NCBI GenBank assembly: GCA_015056185.1
Contig: SVGV01000005.1
Span: 1-34,045, forward strand
Direction: 5' to 3'
From: Clostridiales bacterium
GTDB taxonomy: Bacteria > Bacillota > Clostridia > Christensenellales > QAND01
DNA: 34,045 nt
Shown: piece after piece, positions 24,722 through 33,762 of the stretch
Layout of the letters: each line of letters begins with the position of its first letter
How positions within the stretch are numbered: position 1 is the first letter of the stretch
The notes under the pieces: generated by a model
Seen by the model: only the letters and a program-made list of their open reading frames with translations
What the model was told of the DNA's origin: nothing
The model's database searches: none
Made by a program: the position numbers and the translations under genes

Positions 24722-24747
24722 AGTCTGACCCCTACATACAGTATAAT
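24718..24747 (+). promoter_or_regulatory. Promoter of plsX-rnc-smc-ftsY
   Basis: TTGAAG (24718-24723), 18-base spacer, TATAAT (24742-24747). The -35 overlaps the stop codon of the preceding hydrolase gene. plsX begins 35 bases downstream. Confidence 0.72.
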
Positions 24748-24782
24748 AATTAGAAGTTTAGACAAAATATGGAGTGGTCTCT

Positions 24783-25796
24783 ATGATTTATTTGGCAGTG
24801 GACGCCATGGGTGGGGATCATGCCCCTGCCGCCATCTTGGATGGCAGCATTTTGGCATTGAACCAAGACCCTGAATTATTCTTATATTTTTGCGGTAAGG
24901 AAGATGTGATCAAAGCGCACCTTGCTGATAAAACCTATGATCAATCCCGGGTGGAGATCGTGCCCGCTGATGAGATCGTTGGCAACGATGAGCACCCGGT
25001 GGAAGCGGTACGCCGCAAGAAGAACGCATCCGTGGTGGTCGCTTTAAACCTTGTAAAGGATGGCAAAGCCCAGGGTGCGGTATCAGCCGGGAGCACCGGC
25101 GCCTTCCTTGCCGGCAGCACCTTTATTGTAAAGCGCATCCGCGGGATCCAGCGCCCGGCATTGGCGCCCTTGATGCCGCGAATGGACGGCAAGGAAGTGC
25201 TGCTCATTGACTGCGGTGCCAACGTGGACTGCCGTCCGCAGTTTTTGCCCCAGTTCGCTTTGATGGGATCCGCCTATATGGAAAAGGTAATGGGTGTAAA
25301 GAACCCCAAAGTAGGTCTTTTGAACAACGGTGCGGAAGAAGGCAAGGGCAACGAGTTGACCAAAGAGGCTTACCCTCTTTTGCAGCAGTGCGGCGTGAAC
25401 TTTGGCGGCAATGCGGAAGCGCGGGATATCGTGACTGCAGATTTTGATGTGGTGGTATCCGACGGTTTTGCGGGAAACATTGCGTTAAAGAGCAGTGAGG
25501 GCATCGGCGTGATGTTGTTCTCCCTGTTAAAGAAGGAAATGACCAGGAACCTTCGCAGCAAGATCGGCGCGCTTTTGTTAAAGCCTGCACTGAAAAACCT
25601 GATGAAGTATGCCGATTACACCAGCTACGGCGGCGCTATTTTGCTTGGTGTGAATGCACCTGTGGTAAAAGGCCATGGCAGCAGCAACGCAAAGGCATTT
25701 TGTGCTGCAGTACATCAGACGGCAAAAATGGTTAGAATGGACGTGGTGGGCACAATTAAGGCCGCCATGGAAAATATAAAGGGCGAGGATGCATAA
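24783..25796 (+). CDS. plsX: Phosphate acyltransferase PlsX
   Basis: 337 residues from ATG 24783 (GGAG 8 bases upstream; a GTG at 24774 overlaps that site). PlsX makes acyl-phosphate from acyl-ACP for phospholipid synthesis at the membrane. Seen: IYLAVDAMGGDHAP start, GAVSAGSTGAFLAGS (about 98-112), RPALAPLMP, LIDCGANVDCRPQFL (about 140-154), GLLNNGAEEGKGNEL, DVVVSDGFAGNIALKSSEG, and GGAILLGVNAPVVKGHGSSN near the C-terminus. The usual neighbours fabD/fabG/acpP are absent; rnc begins at the plsX stop (TAATG overlap). Confidence 0.96.
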   Translation: MIYLAVDAMGGDHAPAAILDGSILALNQDPELFLYFCGKEDVIKAHLADKTYDQSRVEIVPADEIVGNDEHPVEAVRRKKNASVVVALNLVKDGKAQGAVSAGSTGAFLAGSTFIVKRIRGIQRPALAPLMPRMDGKEVLLIDCGANVDCRPQFLPQFALMGSAYMEKVMGVKNPKVGLLNNGAEEGKGNELTKEAYPLLQQCGVNFGGNAEARDIVTADFDVVVSDGFAGNIALKSSEGIGVMLFSLLKKEMTRNLRSKIGALLLKPALKNLMKYADYTSYGGAILLGVNAPVVKGHGSSNAKAFCAAVHQTAKMVRMDVVGTIKAAMENIKGEDA

Positions 25797-26479
25797 TGTC
25801 CTTAAAAGGTTACGAAATACTGCAGGAAAAACTGGGCTACCGCTTTAGTGATGTATCCACCTTAAAGCGCGCTTTGACCCACAGCAGTTTTGACGGAGAC
25901 AAGTTTAAGAATAACCAGCGTCTGGAGTATTTGGGCGATGCCGTTTTGCAGCTGATCATCAGTGATGAGCTGTTTAAAACCGAGAGCTTTTCCGAAGGGC
26001 AGATGACCCGTCTGCGTTCTTTGATCGTCCGTGAAGAGGCGCTGTACCAGGCGGCTAAAGCCTTTGGCCTTGGCAATATGCTGATCTTAGGCAAAGGCGA
26101 GGAGCTTTCCGGCGGGCGGGAGAAATCCTCCATCCTGGCGGATGCCATGGAGGCTGTGATCGGCGCAGTGTACTTTGACGGCGGCATGGAAGCTGCCAAA
26201 GAAGCGGTGCTTCTTTTGATGGATCATGCCATCGATAACGCACTAAAAGCCGAAAGCGATGTGGATGATAAGACCCTGCTGCAGCACTATTGTGCCACGG
26301 AGTTTGGCGAAGATGTGACCTATGTAACGGTGGAAAGTGAAGGCCCGCCCCATAGGCGCATGTTTACCATCCGTGCCATGCTTGGCGAAAGGGAGCTTAG
26401 CAGCGGCACCGGCTACAGCAAAAAGCGGGCCGAGATGGAAGCTGCCAAAAAGAGCCTTGAGCTTTTGAAGAAACGATAA
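25796..26479 (+). CDS. rnc: Ribonuclease III
   Basis: 227 residues. It cuts double-stranded RNA in rRNA maturation and RNA decay. Seen: ALTHSSF (about 22-28), the signature QRLEYLGDAVLQLIISDELF (about 42-61) with catalytic acids, LADAMEAVIGAVYFDGG (about 113-129), and a C-terminal double-stranded RNA-binding domain (DDKTLLQHYC ... GYSKKRAEMEAAKKSLELL). The start codon overlaps the plsX stop by one base. smc follows 27 bases on, the usual rnc-smc-ftsY order. Confidence 0.97.
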   Translation: MSLKGYEILQEKLGYRFSDVSTLKRALTHSSFDGDKFKNNQRLEYLGDAVLQLIISDELFKTESFSEGQMTRLRSLIVREEALYQAAKAFGLGNMLILGKGEELSGGREKSSILADAMEAVIGAVYFDGGMEAAKEAVLLLMDHAIDNALKAESDVDDKTLLQHYCATEFGEDVTYVTVESEGPPHRRMFTIRAMLGERELSSGTGYSKKRAEMEAAKKSLELLKKR

Positions 26480-26506
26480 TTTATTTGGGTAATTTGGAGG
26501 TTCGGC

Positions 26507-29500
26507 GTGCATTTAAAACGCATCGACATACATGGGTTTAAGTCCTTTGGAGATAAATCCTACATCGATTTCAGCCCCGGCATCACGGCCATCGTGGGGC
26601 CTAACGGAAGCGGCAAAAGCAATGTGGCTGATGCCGTTCGTTGGGTTTTGGGCGAACAATCCGCAAGGGCCCTCCGGGGTACCAAGATGGAGGATGTGAT
26701 CTTTGCGGGTACCAATGAGCGCCGCCCTCTTTCTTACTGCGAAGTTATTTTGACTTTTGATAACGCCGATGGCGCTCTGCCCGTGGAATACAGCGAAGTT
26801 GCGGTATCCCGCAGGCTGTACCGCAGCGGCGATAGCGAATATGCCATCAATAAATCCCCCTGCAGGATGCGGGATATCCTCTCTGTGTTTTACGATACCG
26901 GTGTAGGCAGGGATGGCTACAGCATCATCGGCCAGGGCAAGATCGAAGAGATCTTATCCCCCAAGGGGGAGGAGCGTCGTGCAGCTTTTGAAGAGGCTGC
27001 TGGCGTAATGAAGTATAAAGTTCGTAAGCAGGAAGCTCAGAGAAAGCTTAGTAATGTGGAAAACAGCCTGATCCGCGTGGGGGATATCATGGCGGAGCTG
27101 GAAAACTCCCTGGAGCCCCTTGCAGCCCAGGCAGAAACCGCAAAGGAGTTTTTGGCGCTGCAATCCCGGTTAAAAGACCTGGATATCACCCTGTTTTACG
27201 AGCAGCATCAGCGCAGTACCGCCCGCATCAAAAAGCTGGATGGGGACATCGGCGAGCTGGAACGGTATGAGGAAGAAAGTAAAGCCCGTGAAGCTGATCT
27301 GCGGGAGGAGGAAGAACTCCACCGGGAGAAGCTTACGCTCATGGAAGGGCTTTTGGAAGCCGCCAGGGATAAACGCTTTGTGCTGGCCCAAAAGATGAAC
27401 ACCATAAATGCGGATCTTGCCCTGAGTGCTCAAAGATATGAAACGGCAAAAGAGAATCTTGCCCGTTTATTGGCTGAGCGGGACAGCGATGAGGCATTGC
27501 TTTTCGAGGTGCTGCGCACCATGGAGATGCTCAGCGGTACCCGCGAGGTGGATACCAAAGCCGCAGAAGATGCACTGAACCGGGATATTTTCGCCCGGGA
27601 TGAGCGGAAAGCAAAGCTGTTTGAACAGGAAAGGCTGCTGGATGCGAAGAAGCAGGAGCATTTGGATGCCCTGGCCCAGGAAGGGGAAAAGAAATCCCTT
27701 TTGGCTCGTCAGGCAGCCATCTATGAACAGGCTGCCCAACGGCTGGAGCAGATCTCATCCATGCTGCAAGCAGGCCAGGATGAATTAAGCCAGCTGGAAA
27801 TAGAAAAGGCGGAGGCAGAGCAGGAAGGCGCCGGCGTGATGGAAGCCCTTGGCCAATTGGAAGAGCAGGCAAAGGATGCCGAAGCTGAGTACCATGTCAT
27901 TTTGGAGCGCATTCAGAATGCCAATATTGCCATCGCCGGTGAGAGGGAAAAGGCCCGCGGTGCGGACCATCGTGGGGCGATCCAGCGGGAGCTGAAACGT
28001 AATTTTGAGGGTTACCCCCAGACCATCCGCCTTTTGATGCAGGATGTGCGGGAAAAGGCGCAGCCGGTGGGATCCGGGGTATACGGGCCTGTTGGTGATC
28101 TGATCAAAACCGATGCAAAGTACGAAAAAGCCATCGGACAGGCGCTGGCTGCATCGGCACAGAATATTGTGGTGGAAGATGAAGAGACGGGCAAAGCGTT
28201 GATCAGCCATCTCAGGCGCAACGATTACGGACGAGCCACCTTCTTGCCCTTAAATGCTATTAACCCCAGGGTGTTCGGCAGCGACATCAACCGGTATTTA
28301 TCCATGGATGGTGCTATCGGTACTGCGATGGAACTCATCCGCTGTGATGACCGGGTAAAGAAAGCTGCGGAGTATCTTTTGGGGCGTACCCTTGTGGTGC
28401 GGGATATGGATTGCGGCATTGCCATTGCAAGGGCAAGCGGCCGCAGCTTCCGTTGTGTGACGCTGAGCGGTGATCTTTTAAACCCCGGCGGAACCATGAC
28501 GGGCGGAAGCAACCGAGACAGGGGATTCCTATCGAGGGATCGATTGATCCGTGAGGCGGATGAGGAAAAAGCCGCTGCATTGGAACGCATTGCCCTGTAT
28601 GAAAAGAAAAAGCAGGAGCTGATCGAAGAAAGCGAACTTGTAAAGGTGCGTGTGGGCGAAAGCCAGCAGGCACTCCAGCAGGGGCGCATCCATTTGGCCC
28701 AGGTGAAGGAAAAAACCGATGCCATTGTGTTTCAGCTTGAGCGCGCAGCGGGGAATGTGAACCGCTTAAAGGTGGAAGAACAGCGCATCCGTGTGATGAT
28801 GGATGAGGCAAAGCCTAAGGCGGCAACGGGAGCGGCCAAAGATTTACAGGCCCTTATAACCGAGATCGATTCCCTCAGCCGCTTTGTGATGGCGGAACGC
28901 AGCGTGATCGACGGAATGGATCGGGATATCGCCGAGCGACAGATCAACCTCAGTGCCCTTTTGAGCGAACAAACCGCTGCGGAAAAGGAACTTATGCGCC
29001 TTGGCCGTGACCGTGACAGGCTGCAAAGCACACTTGCATCGGCAAAAGATGAGATCGAAGAGCTGGAGCAGAAGATCAATAACTGGCAGGAAGAACGCGT
29101 CGGTACGGAACAAGCACTTTCTGAGCTTAAAACGGAATCGGATGAAAACGATGGCGTGCTGGACCAGCTGGGTAAGGAAAAACAGCGACTTGAGATCCTT
29201 ACACGGGCTGCCTTTGCTAAAAGGGAAGAGCTCATCGGAGCGGCGGAGGAAAACCGGGACCGCAGGTACCGGATGGGGAACCAGCGGGAGCGGCTTTTGG
29301 CTGAGCTGGAGGCCCTTGAGACCCGTATGTGGAACGACTATGAAATGACCGTTGCACTGGCTGAGCAGCATAAGCTTGAAATCAAGATCAGCGATGCCAC
29401 AAAAGAAGCAGGGGAGATCCGCAGGCGCATCACGGCCATGGGCCCCGTAAACCCCGGCGCCATCGAAGAATACAGCCGTGTGCAGGAACGGTACAGCTTT

Positions 29501-30037
29501 TTGATGACCCAGAGCACCGACCTTGAAAAGGCGAAAGCGGATCTGACAAGGCTCATCGATGATTTGATGGGCGAAATGCAAAAGCGCTTTTTGGATCAGT
29601 TTAAGATCATCAATGAGAACTTCAAAAAGACCTTCCGCGCTTTGTTTAAGGGCGGGGAAGCCAGGCTTGAGCTCAGCGATGAGAATAACGCCATGGACTG
29701 CAACATCGATATCATCGCACAGCCCCCGGGAAAACGGCTGCAGAACATCTCGCTCCTTTCCGGCGGCGAGCGTGCTTTGACCGCCATTGCCATCCTCTTT
29801 GCCATGCTGGATCTGAAGGCAACTCCCTTCTGCATTCTGGATGAGATCGAAACGGCATTGGATGATGAAAACCTGCGGTTGTTTGCCGATTACCTCGGCA
29901 ATTATAAGCGAAGCACCCAGTTTATTGCCATTACCCACCGCAGACCCACCATGGAAGCTGCCGATGCTTTATATGGCGTTACCATGGAGGAAAAGGGCGT
30001 CAGTAAACTGGTTTCTGTGCGATTCCAGGATGTATAA
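26507..30037 (+). CDS. smc: Chromosome segregation protein SMC
   Basis: 1176 residues, normal length. The SMC dimer with ScpAB organises and separates chromosomes in an ATP-dependent way. Seen: N-terminal [16 protein letters not shown] and Walker [10 protein letters not shown] (about 31-39), a first coiled-coil arm (about 165-500), a hinge (about 520-665, starting [10 protein letters not shown] and ending near GGTMTGGS), a second arm to about 1010, the ABC signature [13 protein letters not shown] (about 1083) and Walker [16 protein letters not shown] (about 1108). Start is GTG at 26507, with GGAGG 6 bases upstream; it gives the standard N-terminus. scpA and scpB are not in the window. Confidence 0.97.
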   Translation: MHLKRIDIHGFKSFGDKSYIDFSPGITAIVGPNGSGKSNVADAVRWVLGEQSARALRGTKMEDVIFAGTNERRPLSYCEVILTFDNADGALPVEYSEVAVSRRLYRSGDSEYAINKSPCRMRDILSVFYDTGVGRDGYSIIGQGKIEEILSPKGEERRAAFEEAAGVMKYKVRKQEAQRKLSNVENSLIRVGDIMAELENSLEPLAAQAETAKEFLALQSRLKDLDITLFYEQHQRSTARIKKLDGDIGELERYEEESKAREADLREEEELHREKLTLMEGLLEAARDKRFVLAQKMNTINADLALSAQRYETAKENLARLLAERDSDEALLFEVLRTMEMLSGTREVDTKAAEDALNRDIFARDERKAKLFEQERLLDAKKQEHLDALAQEGEKKSLLARQAAIYEQAAQRLEQISSMLQAGQDELSQLEIEKAEAEQEGAGVMEALGQLEEQAKDAEAEYHVILERIQNANIAIAGEREKARGADHRGAIQRELKRNFEGYPQTIRLLMQDVREKAQPVGSGVYGPVGDLIKTDAKYEKAIGQALAASAQNIVVEDEETGKALISHLRRNDYGRATFLPLNAINPRVFGSDINRYLSMDGAIGTAMELIRCDDRVKKAAEYLLGRTLVVRDMDCGIAIARASGRSFRCVTLSGDLLNPGGTMTGGSNRDRGFLSRDRLIREADEEKAAALERIALYEKKKQELIEESELVKVRVGESQQALQQGRIHLAQVKEKTDAIVFQLERAAGNVNRLKVEEQRIRVMMDEAKPKAATGAAKDLQALITEIDSLSRFVMAERSVIDGMDRDIAERQINLSALLSEQTAAEKELMRLGRDRDRLQSTLASAKDEIEELEQKINNWQEERVGTEQALSELKTESDENDGVLDQLGKEKQRLEILTRAAFAKREELIGAAEENRDRRYRMGNQRERLLAELEALETRMWNDYEMTVALAEQHKLEIKISDATKEAGEIRRRITAMGPVNPGAIEEYSRVQERYSFLMTQSTDLEKAKADLTRLIDDLMGEMQKRFLDQFKIINENFKKTFRALFKGGEARLELSDENNAMDCNIDIIAQPPGKRLQNISLLSGGERALTAIAILFAMLDLKATPFCILDEIETALDDENLRLFADYLGNYKRSTQFIAITHRRPTMEAADALYGVTMEEKGVSKLVSVRFQDV

Positions 30038-30049
30038 GGAGGGACCCTC

Positions 30050-30919
30050 ATGCTGCAAAACACCAAATCCGGCTTGTTGAAACGCTTAGCCCGGTTTTTT
30101 ACCGGAGCTCTTTCCGATGATTTTTACGATGAACTGGAAGAGGCCCTAATCCTGTGTGATGTGGGTGCCGAAACCACCATTGAGGTGGTGGATACCCTTC
30201 GGGATCGGGTGAAGGCCAAGGGCATCAAGGATGCGGACAAAGCAAAGGATGAACTGGTTGAGATCATCACCGAGGTGTTGACCCCTGCCGGTGCTGACCC
30301 CGAGTTTACCTACCCCCTTTTGATGCTGGTGGTGGGCGTAAACGGTGCAGGCAAGACCACCGCCATCGGCCGCCTTGCGTACCAGTTTAAGCAGCAGGGC
30401 AAAAAGGTGCTTCTTTGCGCCGGCGATACCTTCCGTGCCGCTGCCATCGAGCAGCTGGATCTGTGGGCCAAGCGGGCCGATGTGCAGATCGTCAAAAGCA
30501 CCATGGGTGCGGATCCCGCTGCCATCGTGTATGATTCCATCCAGGCGGCAAAGGCCCGCGGGGTGGATGTGATCTTGTGTGATACCGCCGGCAGGCTGCA
30601 GAATAAAAAGAACCTGATGGACGAACTCAATAAGATCACCCGGGTCGCCAAACGGGAGTTCCAGGGTGAGATCAAAACCCTGCTTGTATTGGATGCCAAC
30701 ACCGGGCAAAACGGGTTGATGCAGGCCAAAGAATTCGGCCAGGTCGCTCAGGTGGACGGTATGATGATCACCAAGCTGGACGGCACCGCAAAAGGCGGCG
30801 TAGCGCTGGCTGTGGCCAACGAATTGAAGTACCCCGTATGGTTCTGCGGTGTAGGCGAGGGCATGGAGGATATTACCCCCTTTGACCCTGCTGCATTTGC
30901 CAGAGATATGATCGGCTAA
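30050..30919 (+). CDS. ftsY: Signal recognition particle receptor FtsY
   Basis: 289 residues; a compact FtsY without the long acidic N-terminal extension. It receives SRP-ribosome complexes at the membrane. Seen: N-domain helices (DDFYDELEEALILCDVGAETT), G1 GVNGAGKTTAIGRLA (about 97-111), GDTFRAAAIEQL, G3 DTAGRLQNKKNLMDEL (about 178-193), TKLDGTAKGG (about 240-249), and GVGEGMEDITPFDP. RBS AAGGAGGG lies 12 bases after the smc stop region. A terminator follows, which separates it from ylxM-ffh. Confidence 0.97.
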   Translation: MLQNTKSGLLKRLARFFTGALSDDFYDELEEALILCDVGAETTIEVVDTLRDRVKAKGIKDADKAKDELVEIITEVLTPAGADPEFTYPLLMLVVGVNGAGKTTAIGRLAYQFKQQGKKVLLCAGDTFRAAAIEQLDLWAKRADVQIVKSTMGADPAAIVYDSIQAAKARGVDVILCDTAGRLQNKKNLMDELNKITRVAKREFQGEIKTLLVLDANTGQNGLMQAKEFGQVAQVDGMMITKLDGTAKGGVALAVANELKYPVWFCGVGEGMEDITPFDPAAFARDMIG

Positions 30920-30936
30920 AAGCCCATAAATAAAGG

Positions 30937-30964
30937 AAAAAGGCGCAGTTTTGCGCCTTTTTCT
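30937..30964 (+). terminator. Terminator after ftsY
   Basis: AAAAAGGCGCA (30937-30947) pairs with TGCGCCTTTTT (30952-30962) around GTTT; the T run forms the 3' arm. The next promoter begins 4 bases later. Confidence 0.93.
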
Positions 30965-30965
30965 A

Positions 30966-30994
30966 TTGACAAACATTGCTTGCCATGTTAAACT
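30966..30994 (+). promoter_or_regulatory. Promoter of ylxM-ffh
   Basis: TTGACA (30966-30971, full consensus), 17-base spacer, TAAACT (30989-30994) with TGT before it (extended -10). ylxM starts 42 bases downstream. Confidence 0.82.
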
Positions 30995-31035
30995 CCACAA
31001 GGTGTAAAGCAAAACGCCTTTACAGCGAGGAAAAC

Positions 31036-31362
31036 ATGGAAGAACGAGTTTGGATCAATCTGCTAATGGATTTTTACGGTGGCTTACTCACCAAGCACCA
31101 GCGGGATACCCTGGAACTCTACTTGATGGAGGATCTTTCCTTAGGGGAGATCGCAGAAGAGACAGGGATCACACGCCAGGGGGTTCGGGATGCCATCGTC
31201 CGCGGGAAGGCTGCTTTAAACCAGGCGGAGGAAAACGCGGGCATCGTAAAGCGGTATTTGGAATTCCGGGAACGGATGGAAGAAGTACGGGCCATGGCAG
31301 AGGGCAACGAAAGCCTGATCACAAAGCTGGATGCTGCAATGGAAATTTGGGAGGGAGAATAA
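31036..31362 (+). CDS. ylxM: YlxM/p13-like DNA-binding protein
   Basis: 108 residues from ATG 31036 (GCGAGG upstream); a frame extension to 30976 has no binding site and overlaps the promoter. Sigma-70-region-4-like helix-turn-helix: LLTKHQRDTLELYLMEDLSLGEIAEETGITRQGVRDAIVRGKAAL (about 17-61). YlxM is encoded beside ffh in Firmicutes and is thought to take part in the signal recognition particle pathway or its control. It lies directly before ffh with no gap, so the two are co-expressed. Confidence 0.93.
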   Translation: MEERVWINLLMDFYGGLLTKHQRDTLELYLMEDLSLGEIAEETGITRQGVRDAIVRGKAALNQAEENAGIVKRYLEFRERMEEVRAMAEGNESLITKLDAAMEIWEGE

Positions 31363-32700
31363 ATGGCATTTGAAGGTTTAGCTGAAAAACTGACAGGCGT
31401 ATTTAAAAAGCTCTCTAACAAAGGCATGCTGCGGGATTCCGATGTAAAGGAGGCCATGCGCGAGGTGCGTCTGGCCCTTTTGGAAGCGGATGTTAACTTT
31501 AAAGTTGCAAGGCAGTTTGTCAACAAGGTTTCCGAAAAGGCAGTGGGGGAGGACGTTTTAAAGAGCCTGTCCCCCGGCCAGCAGGTCATTAAGATCGTCC
31601 ATGAAGAGCTGACCGAGATGATGGGCGGCGCCAATGCAAAGCTTGCTGTGAGCAGCAAGCCCCCGACCGTCATCGTGCTGTGCGGTTTGCAGGGTGCGGG
31701 TAAAACCACCTTTGCCGCAAAGCTCGCCCTTTATTTAAAGAAACGCAGCAAAAAGCCTTTACTGGCAGCTTGTGATATTTACCGCCCGGCGGCCATTGAC
31801 CAGTTAAAGACCGTTGGCAAGGCAGCCGGAGTACAGGTGTTCTCCTTAGAGGGGGCAAAACCGGTGCAGATCGCTCAGGCGGCAGTGAAGCACGCAAAGG
31901 ATGAACTGCTGGATACCGTCATCATCGATACCGCCGGCCGCACCCATGTGGATGGCGACATGATGGAGGAGATCCAAAACGTTTGTGCCGCCTTAAACCC
32001 CACCGAGACCCTTTTGGTGGTGGATGCTATGACGGGCCAGGAGGCCGTTAACATTGCATCCAGCTTTGATGGCAGTGTGGACTTAACCGGCATCGTGCTG
32101 ACCAAGCTGGATGGCGATACCCGCGGCGGCGCAGCCCTCAGTATGCGGGCCGTAACGGGCAAGCCCATTAAGTTCTCCAGCATCGGTGAAAAGCTGGAAG
32201 ACCTTGAGATCTTCCACCCGGACCGCATGGCCTCCCGCATCCTGGGTATGGGGGATGTTCTGACGCTCATCGAAAAGGCCCAGGAATCCTTTGATATGGA
32301 GCAGGCCAAAAAGCTGGAAGAAAAGCTCCGCAAAAACGAATTTACCCTGGTTGACTTCATGGATCAGATGGCTCAGGTGCGCAATATGGGCGGCACGGAG
32401 CAGCTGATGGGCATGATCCCCGGGATGAAGAATATGAAGATCCCTCAGGACGCTGAGCTGGATAAAAAGAAGATGGCTCGTATGGAGGCCATCGTACAGA
32501 GCATGACGATGCAGGAACGGCTCAGGCCCGAGATCATCAATGCCTCCCGCAAGAAGCGCATTGCTAAGGGCTGCGGCCAGCAGGTGAGCGATGTAAACCG
32601 GTTGCTCAACCAGTATGAGTCCATCCGCAAGATGATGCGCATGATGCGCGGCAAAGGCGGCAAGATGGGCAGAAGAGGCGGTTTTAAATTGCCCTTTTAA
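31363..32700 (+). CDS. ffh: Signal recognition particle protein Ffh (SRP54)
   Basis: 445 residues, normal length. It binds signal sequences and 4.5S/SRP RNA and targets ribosomes to FtsY. Seen: N-domain (LRDSDVKEAMREVRLALLEADVN), G1 GLQGAGKTTFAAKLA (about 108-122), DIYRPAAIDQL, G3 DTAGRTHVD (about 189-197), TKLDGDTRGG (about 247-256), and a Met-rich M domain from about 295 (MGMIPGMKNMKIP, RIAKGCGQQVSDVNRLL), ending in a basic Gly-rich tail. GGGAGGGAG precedes the ATG. The SRP RNA gene is not in this window. Confidence 0.97.
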   Translation: MAFEGLAEKLTGVFKKLSNKGMLRDSDVKEAMREVRLALLEADVNFKVARQFVNKVSEKAVGEDVLKSLSPGQQVIKIVHEELTEMMGGANAKLAVSSKPPTVIVLCGLQGAGKTTFAAKLALYLKKRSKKPLLAACDIYRPAAIDQLKTVGKAAGVQVFSLEGAKPVQIAQAAVKHAKDELLDTVIIDTAGRTHVDGDMMEEIQNVCAALNPTETLLVVDAMTGQEAVNIASSFDGSVDLTGIVLTKLDGDTRGGAALSMRAVTGKPIKFSSIGEKLEDLEIFHPDRMASRILGMGDVLTLIEKAQESFDMEQAKKLEEKLRKNEFTLVDFMDQMAQVRNMGGTEQLMGMIPGMKNMKIPQDAELDKKKMARMEAIVQSMTMQERLRPEIINASRKKRIAKGCGQQVSDVNRLLNQYESIRKMMRMMRGKGGKMGRRGGFKLPF

Positions 32701-32754
32701 AGGCAGTTTGACATAATTCAAAATTGTTTAGGAACATATGAAGGAGGAAATGGT

Positions 32755-33000
32755 ATGGCAGTCAAAATCAGACTCAAGAGGATGGGTGCAAAGAAAGCTC
32801 CCTTTTATCGCGTAGTGGTGGCCGATAGCCGCACCCCCAGGGACGGCCGGTTCATCGAGGAGATCGGTTACTACAACCCTCTGACCGACCCCGCAGAGAT
32901 CAAGATCGATGTTGAGCGCGCTCAGTACTGGGTAAAGAACGGCGCTCAGCCCTCTGACACCGTACGTGCTATCTTGAAGAAGACCGGCGCAATCAACTGA
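32755..33000 (+). CDS. rpsP: 30S ribosomal protein S16
   Basis: 81 residues, normal for S16. Seen: [22 protein letters not shown] start, [18 protein letters not shown], and the C-terminal [22 protein letters not shown] strong GAAGGAGGAA site lies before the ATG. It opens the rpsP-khpA-rimM-trmD group. A TTGACA at 32708-32713 lies upstream, but no convincing -10 follows it. Confidence 0.97.
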   Translation: MAVKIRLKRMGAKKAPFYRVVVADSRTPRDGRFIEEIGYYNPLTDPAEIKIDVERAQYWVKNGAQPSDTVRAILKKTGAIN

Positions 33001-33008
33001 GGAACGAC

Positions 33009-33242
33009 ATGGAAGAACTGATCACCTTTATCGCCCAGAATCTGGTGGATCATCCCGAAGATGTGAAAACCGTTGTGAAGGGTACGGAAAGCGACATCAC
33101 CATCGAGCTGACCGTTCACCCCGATGACATGGGCAAGATCATCGGCAAGCAGGGCAGAATGGCAAAGGCCATCCGCACCATTGTGAAAGCTGCTGCCGTA
33201 AAAGAAGGAAAGCAGATCCACTACAATGTCGAGATCATTTAA
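33009..33242 (+). CDS. khpA: KH-domain RNA-binding protein KhpA
   Basis: 77 residues, the usual length (YlqC family). A single KH domain with the RNA-binding loop IIGKQGRMAKAIRTIVKA (about 40-57). In Gram-positives KhpA, often with KhpB, binds small RNAs and mRNAs and affects cell division and shape. It sits 8 bases after rpsP (GAGGAACG site) and overlaps rimM by 17 bases. Confidence 0.95.
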   Translation: MEELITFIAQNLVDHPEDVKTVVKGTESDITIELTVHPDDMGKIIGKQGRMAKAIRTIVKAAAVKEGKQIHYNVEII

Positions 33243-33762
33243 CGACGATTACGTCCGCATCGGCTTTGTGTTAAAGCCCAAAGGCATCAAAGGGGAATTG
33301 AAGGTTCAGCCTTTGACCGATGATGTGATGCGGTACCGCAACCTTACGGAAGGCTATATTGAGCGGGAAGGGAAGTTCACCCCCTGCAAGATCACCGTAA
33401 ACCGCATCGATCCCGATGCCGTGTACCTTTACATCAGCGGTGTATACACCATGGATGACGCCGAAGCTCTCAGAAGTGCATACCTTTGTGTTAGCAAAGA
33501 AAACAGCGTGAAGTTACCCAAGGATACCTGGTTTATTAAGGATCTGGAAGGGATGGACGTGTTTTGTGCGGATGAGCGCCTGGGCACCTTAACTGAGGTG
33601 CTGCAGACCGGCGGCGTGGATGTGTATGTGGTACAGAGCGAGGAAGGCAAGCGCATCCTCTTCCCGGCGTTAAAACGGGTGATGGCTTTGGTGGATGTTG
33701 ACGAAAAACGCATGGTCCTCATACCTGAAAAGCTCAGTGAGGTGGCCGTCTATGAGGATTAG
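33226..33762 (+). CDS. rimM: 16S rRNA processing protein RimM
   Basis: 178 residues. A ribosome maturation factor that acts on the 30S head with S19. Seen: N-terminal barrel (VRIGFVLKPKGIKGELKVQPLTDD), IEREGKFTPCKITV, and a PRC-barrel C-terminus (TWFIKDLEGMDVFCADERLGTLTEVLQTGGVDVYVVQ ... RILFPALKRVMALVDVDEKRMVLIPE). The ATG at 33226 is inside khpA and has only a distant GAAGGAA, so translation is probably coupled. trmD starts 11 bases before its end. Confidence 0.95.
   Translation: MSRSFNDDYVRIGFVLKPKGIKGELKVQPLTDDVMRYRNLTEGYIEREGKFTPCKITVNRIDPDAVYLYISGVYTMDDAEALRSAYLCVSKENSVKLPKDTWFIKDLEGMDVFCADERLGTLTEVLQTGGVDVYVVQSEEGKRILFPALKRVMALVDVDEKRMVLIPEKLSEVAVYED

Noticed and set aside
28844-29938. 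A 364-codon open frame on the minus strand
   Set aside because: It lies wholly inside smc, whose motifs and length are certain, and shows no family pattern or ribosome binding site. Antisense frames of this kind follow from the codon composition.
30146-31012. 288-codon minus-strand open frame across ftsY
   Set aside because: It is antisense to ftsY and crosses the ftsY terminator and the ylxM promoter; no independent coding evidence.
32708-32736. Promoter for rpsP at TTGACA
   Set aside because: The -35 matches consensus, but the sequence 15-19 bases downstream has no acceptable -10 (best TAGGAA), so I did not list it.
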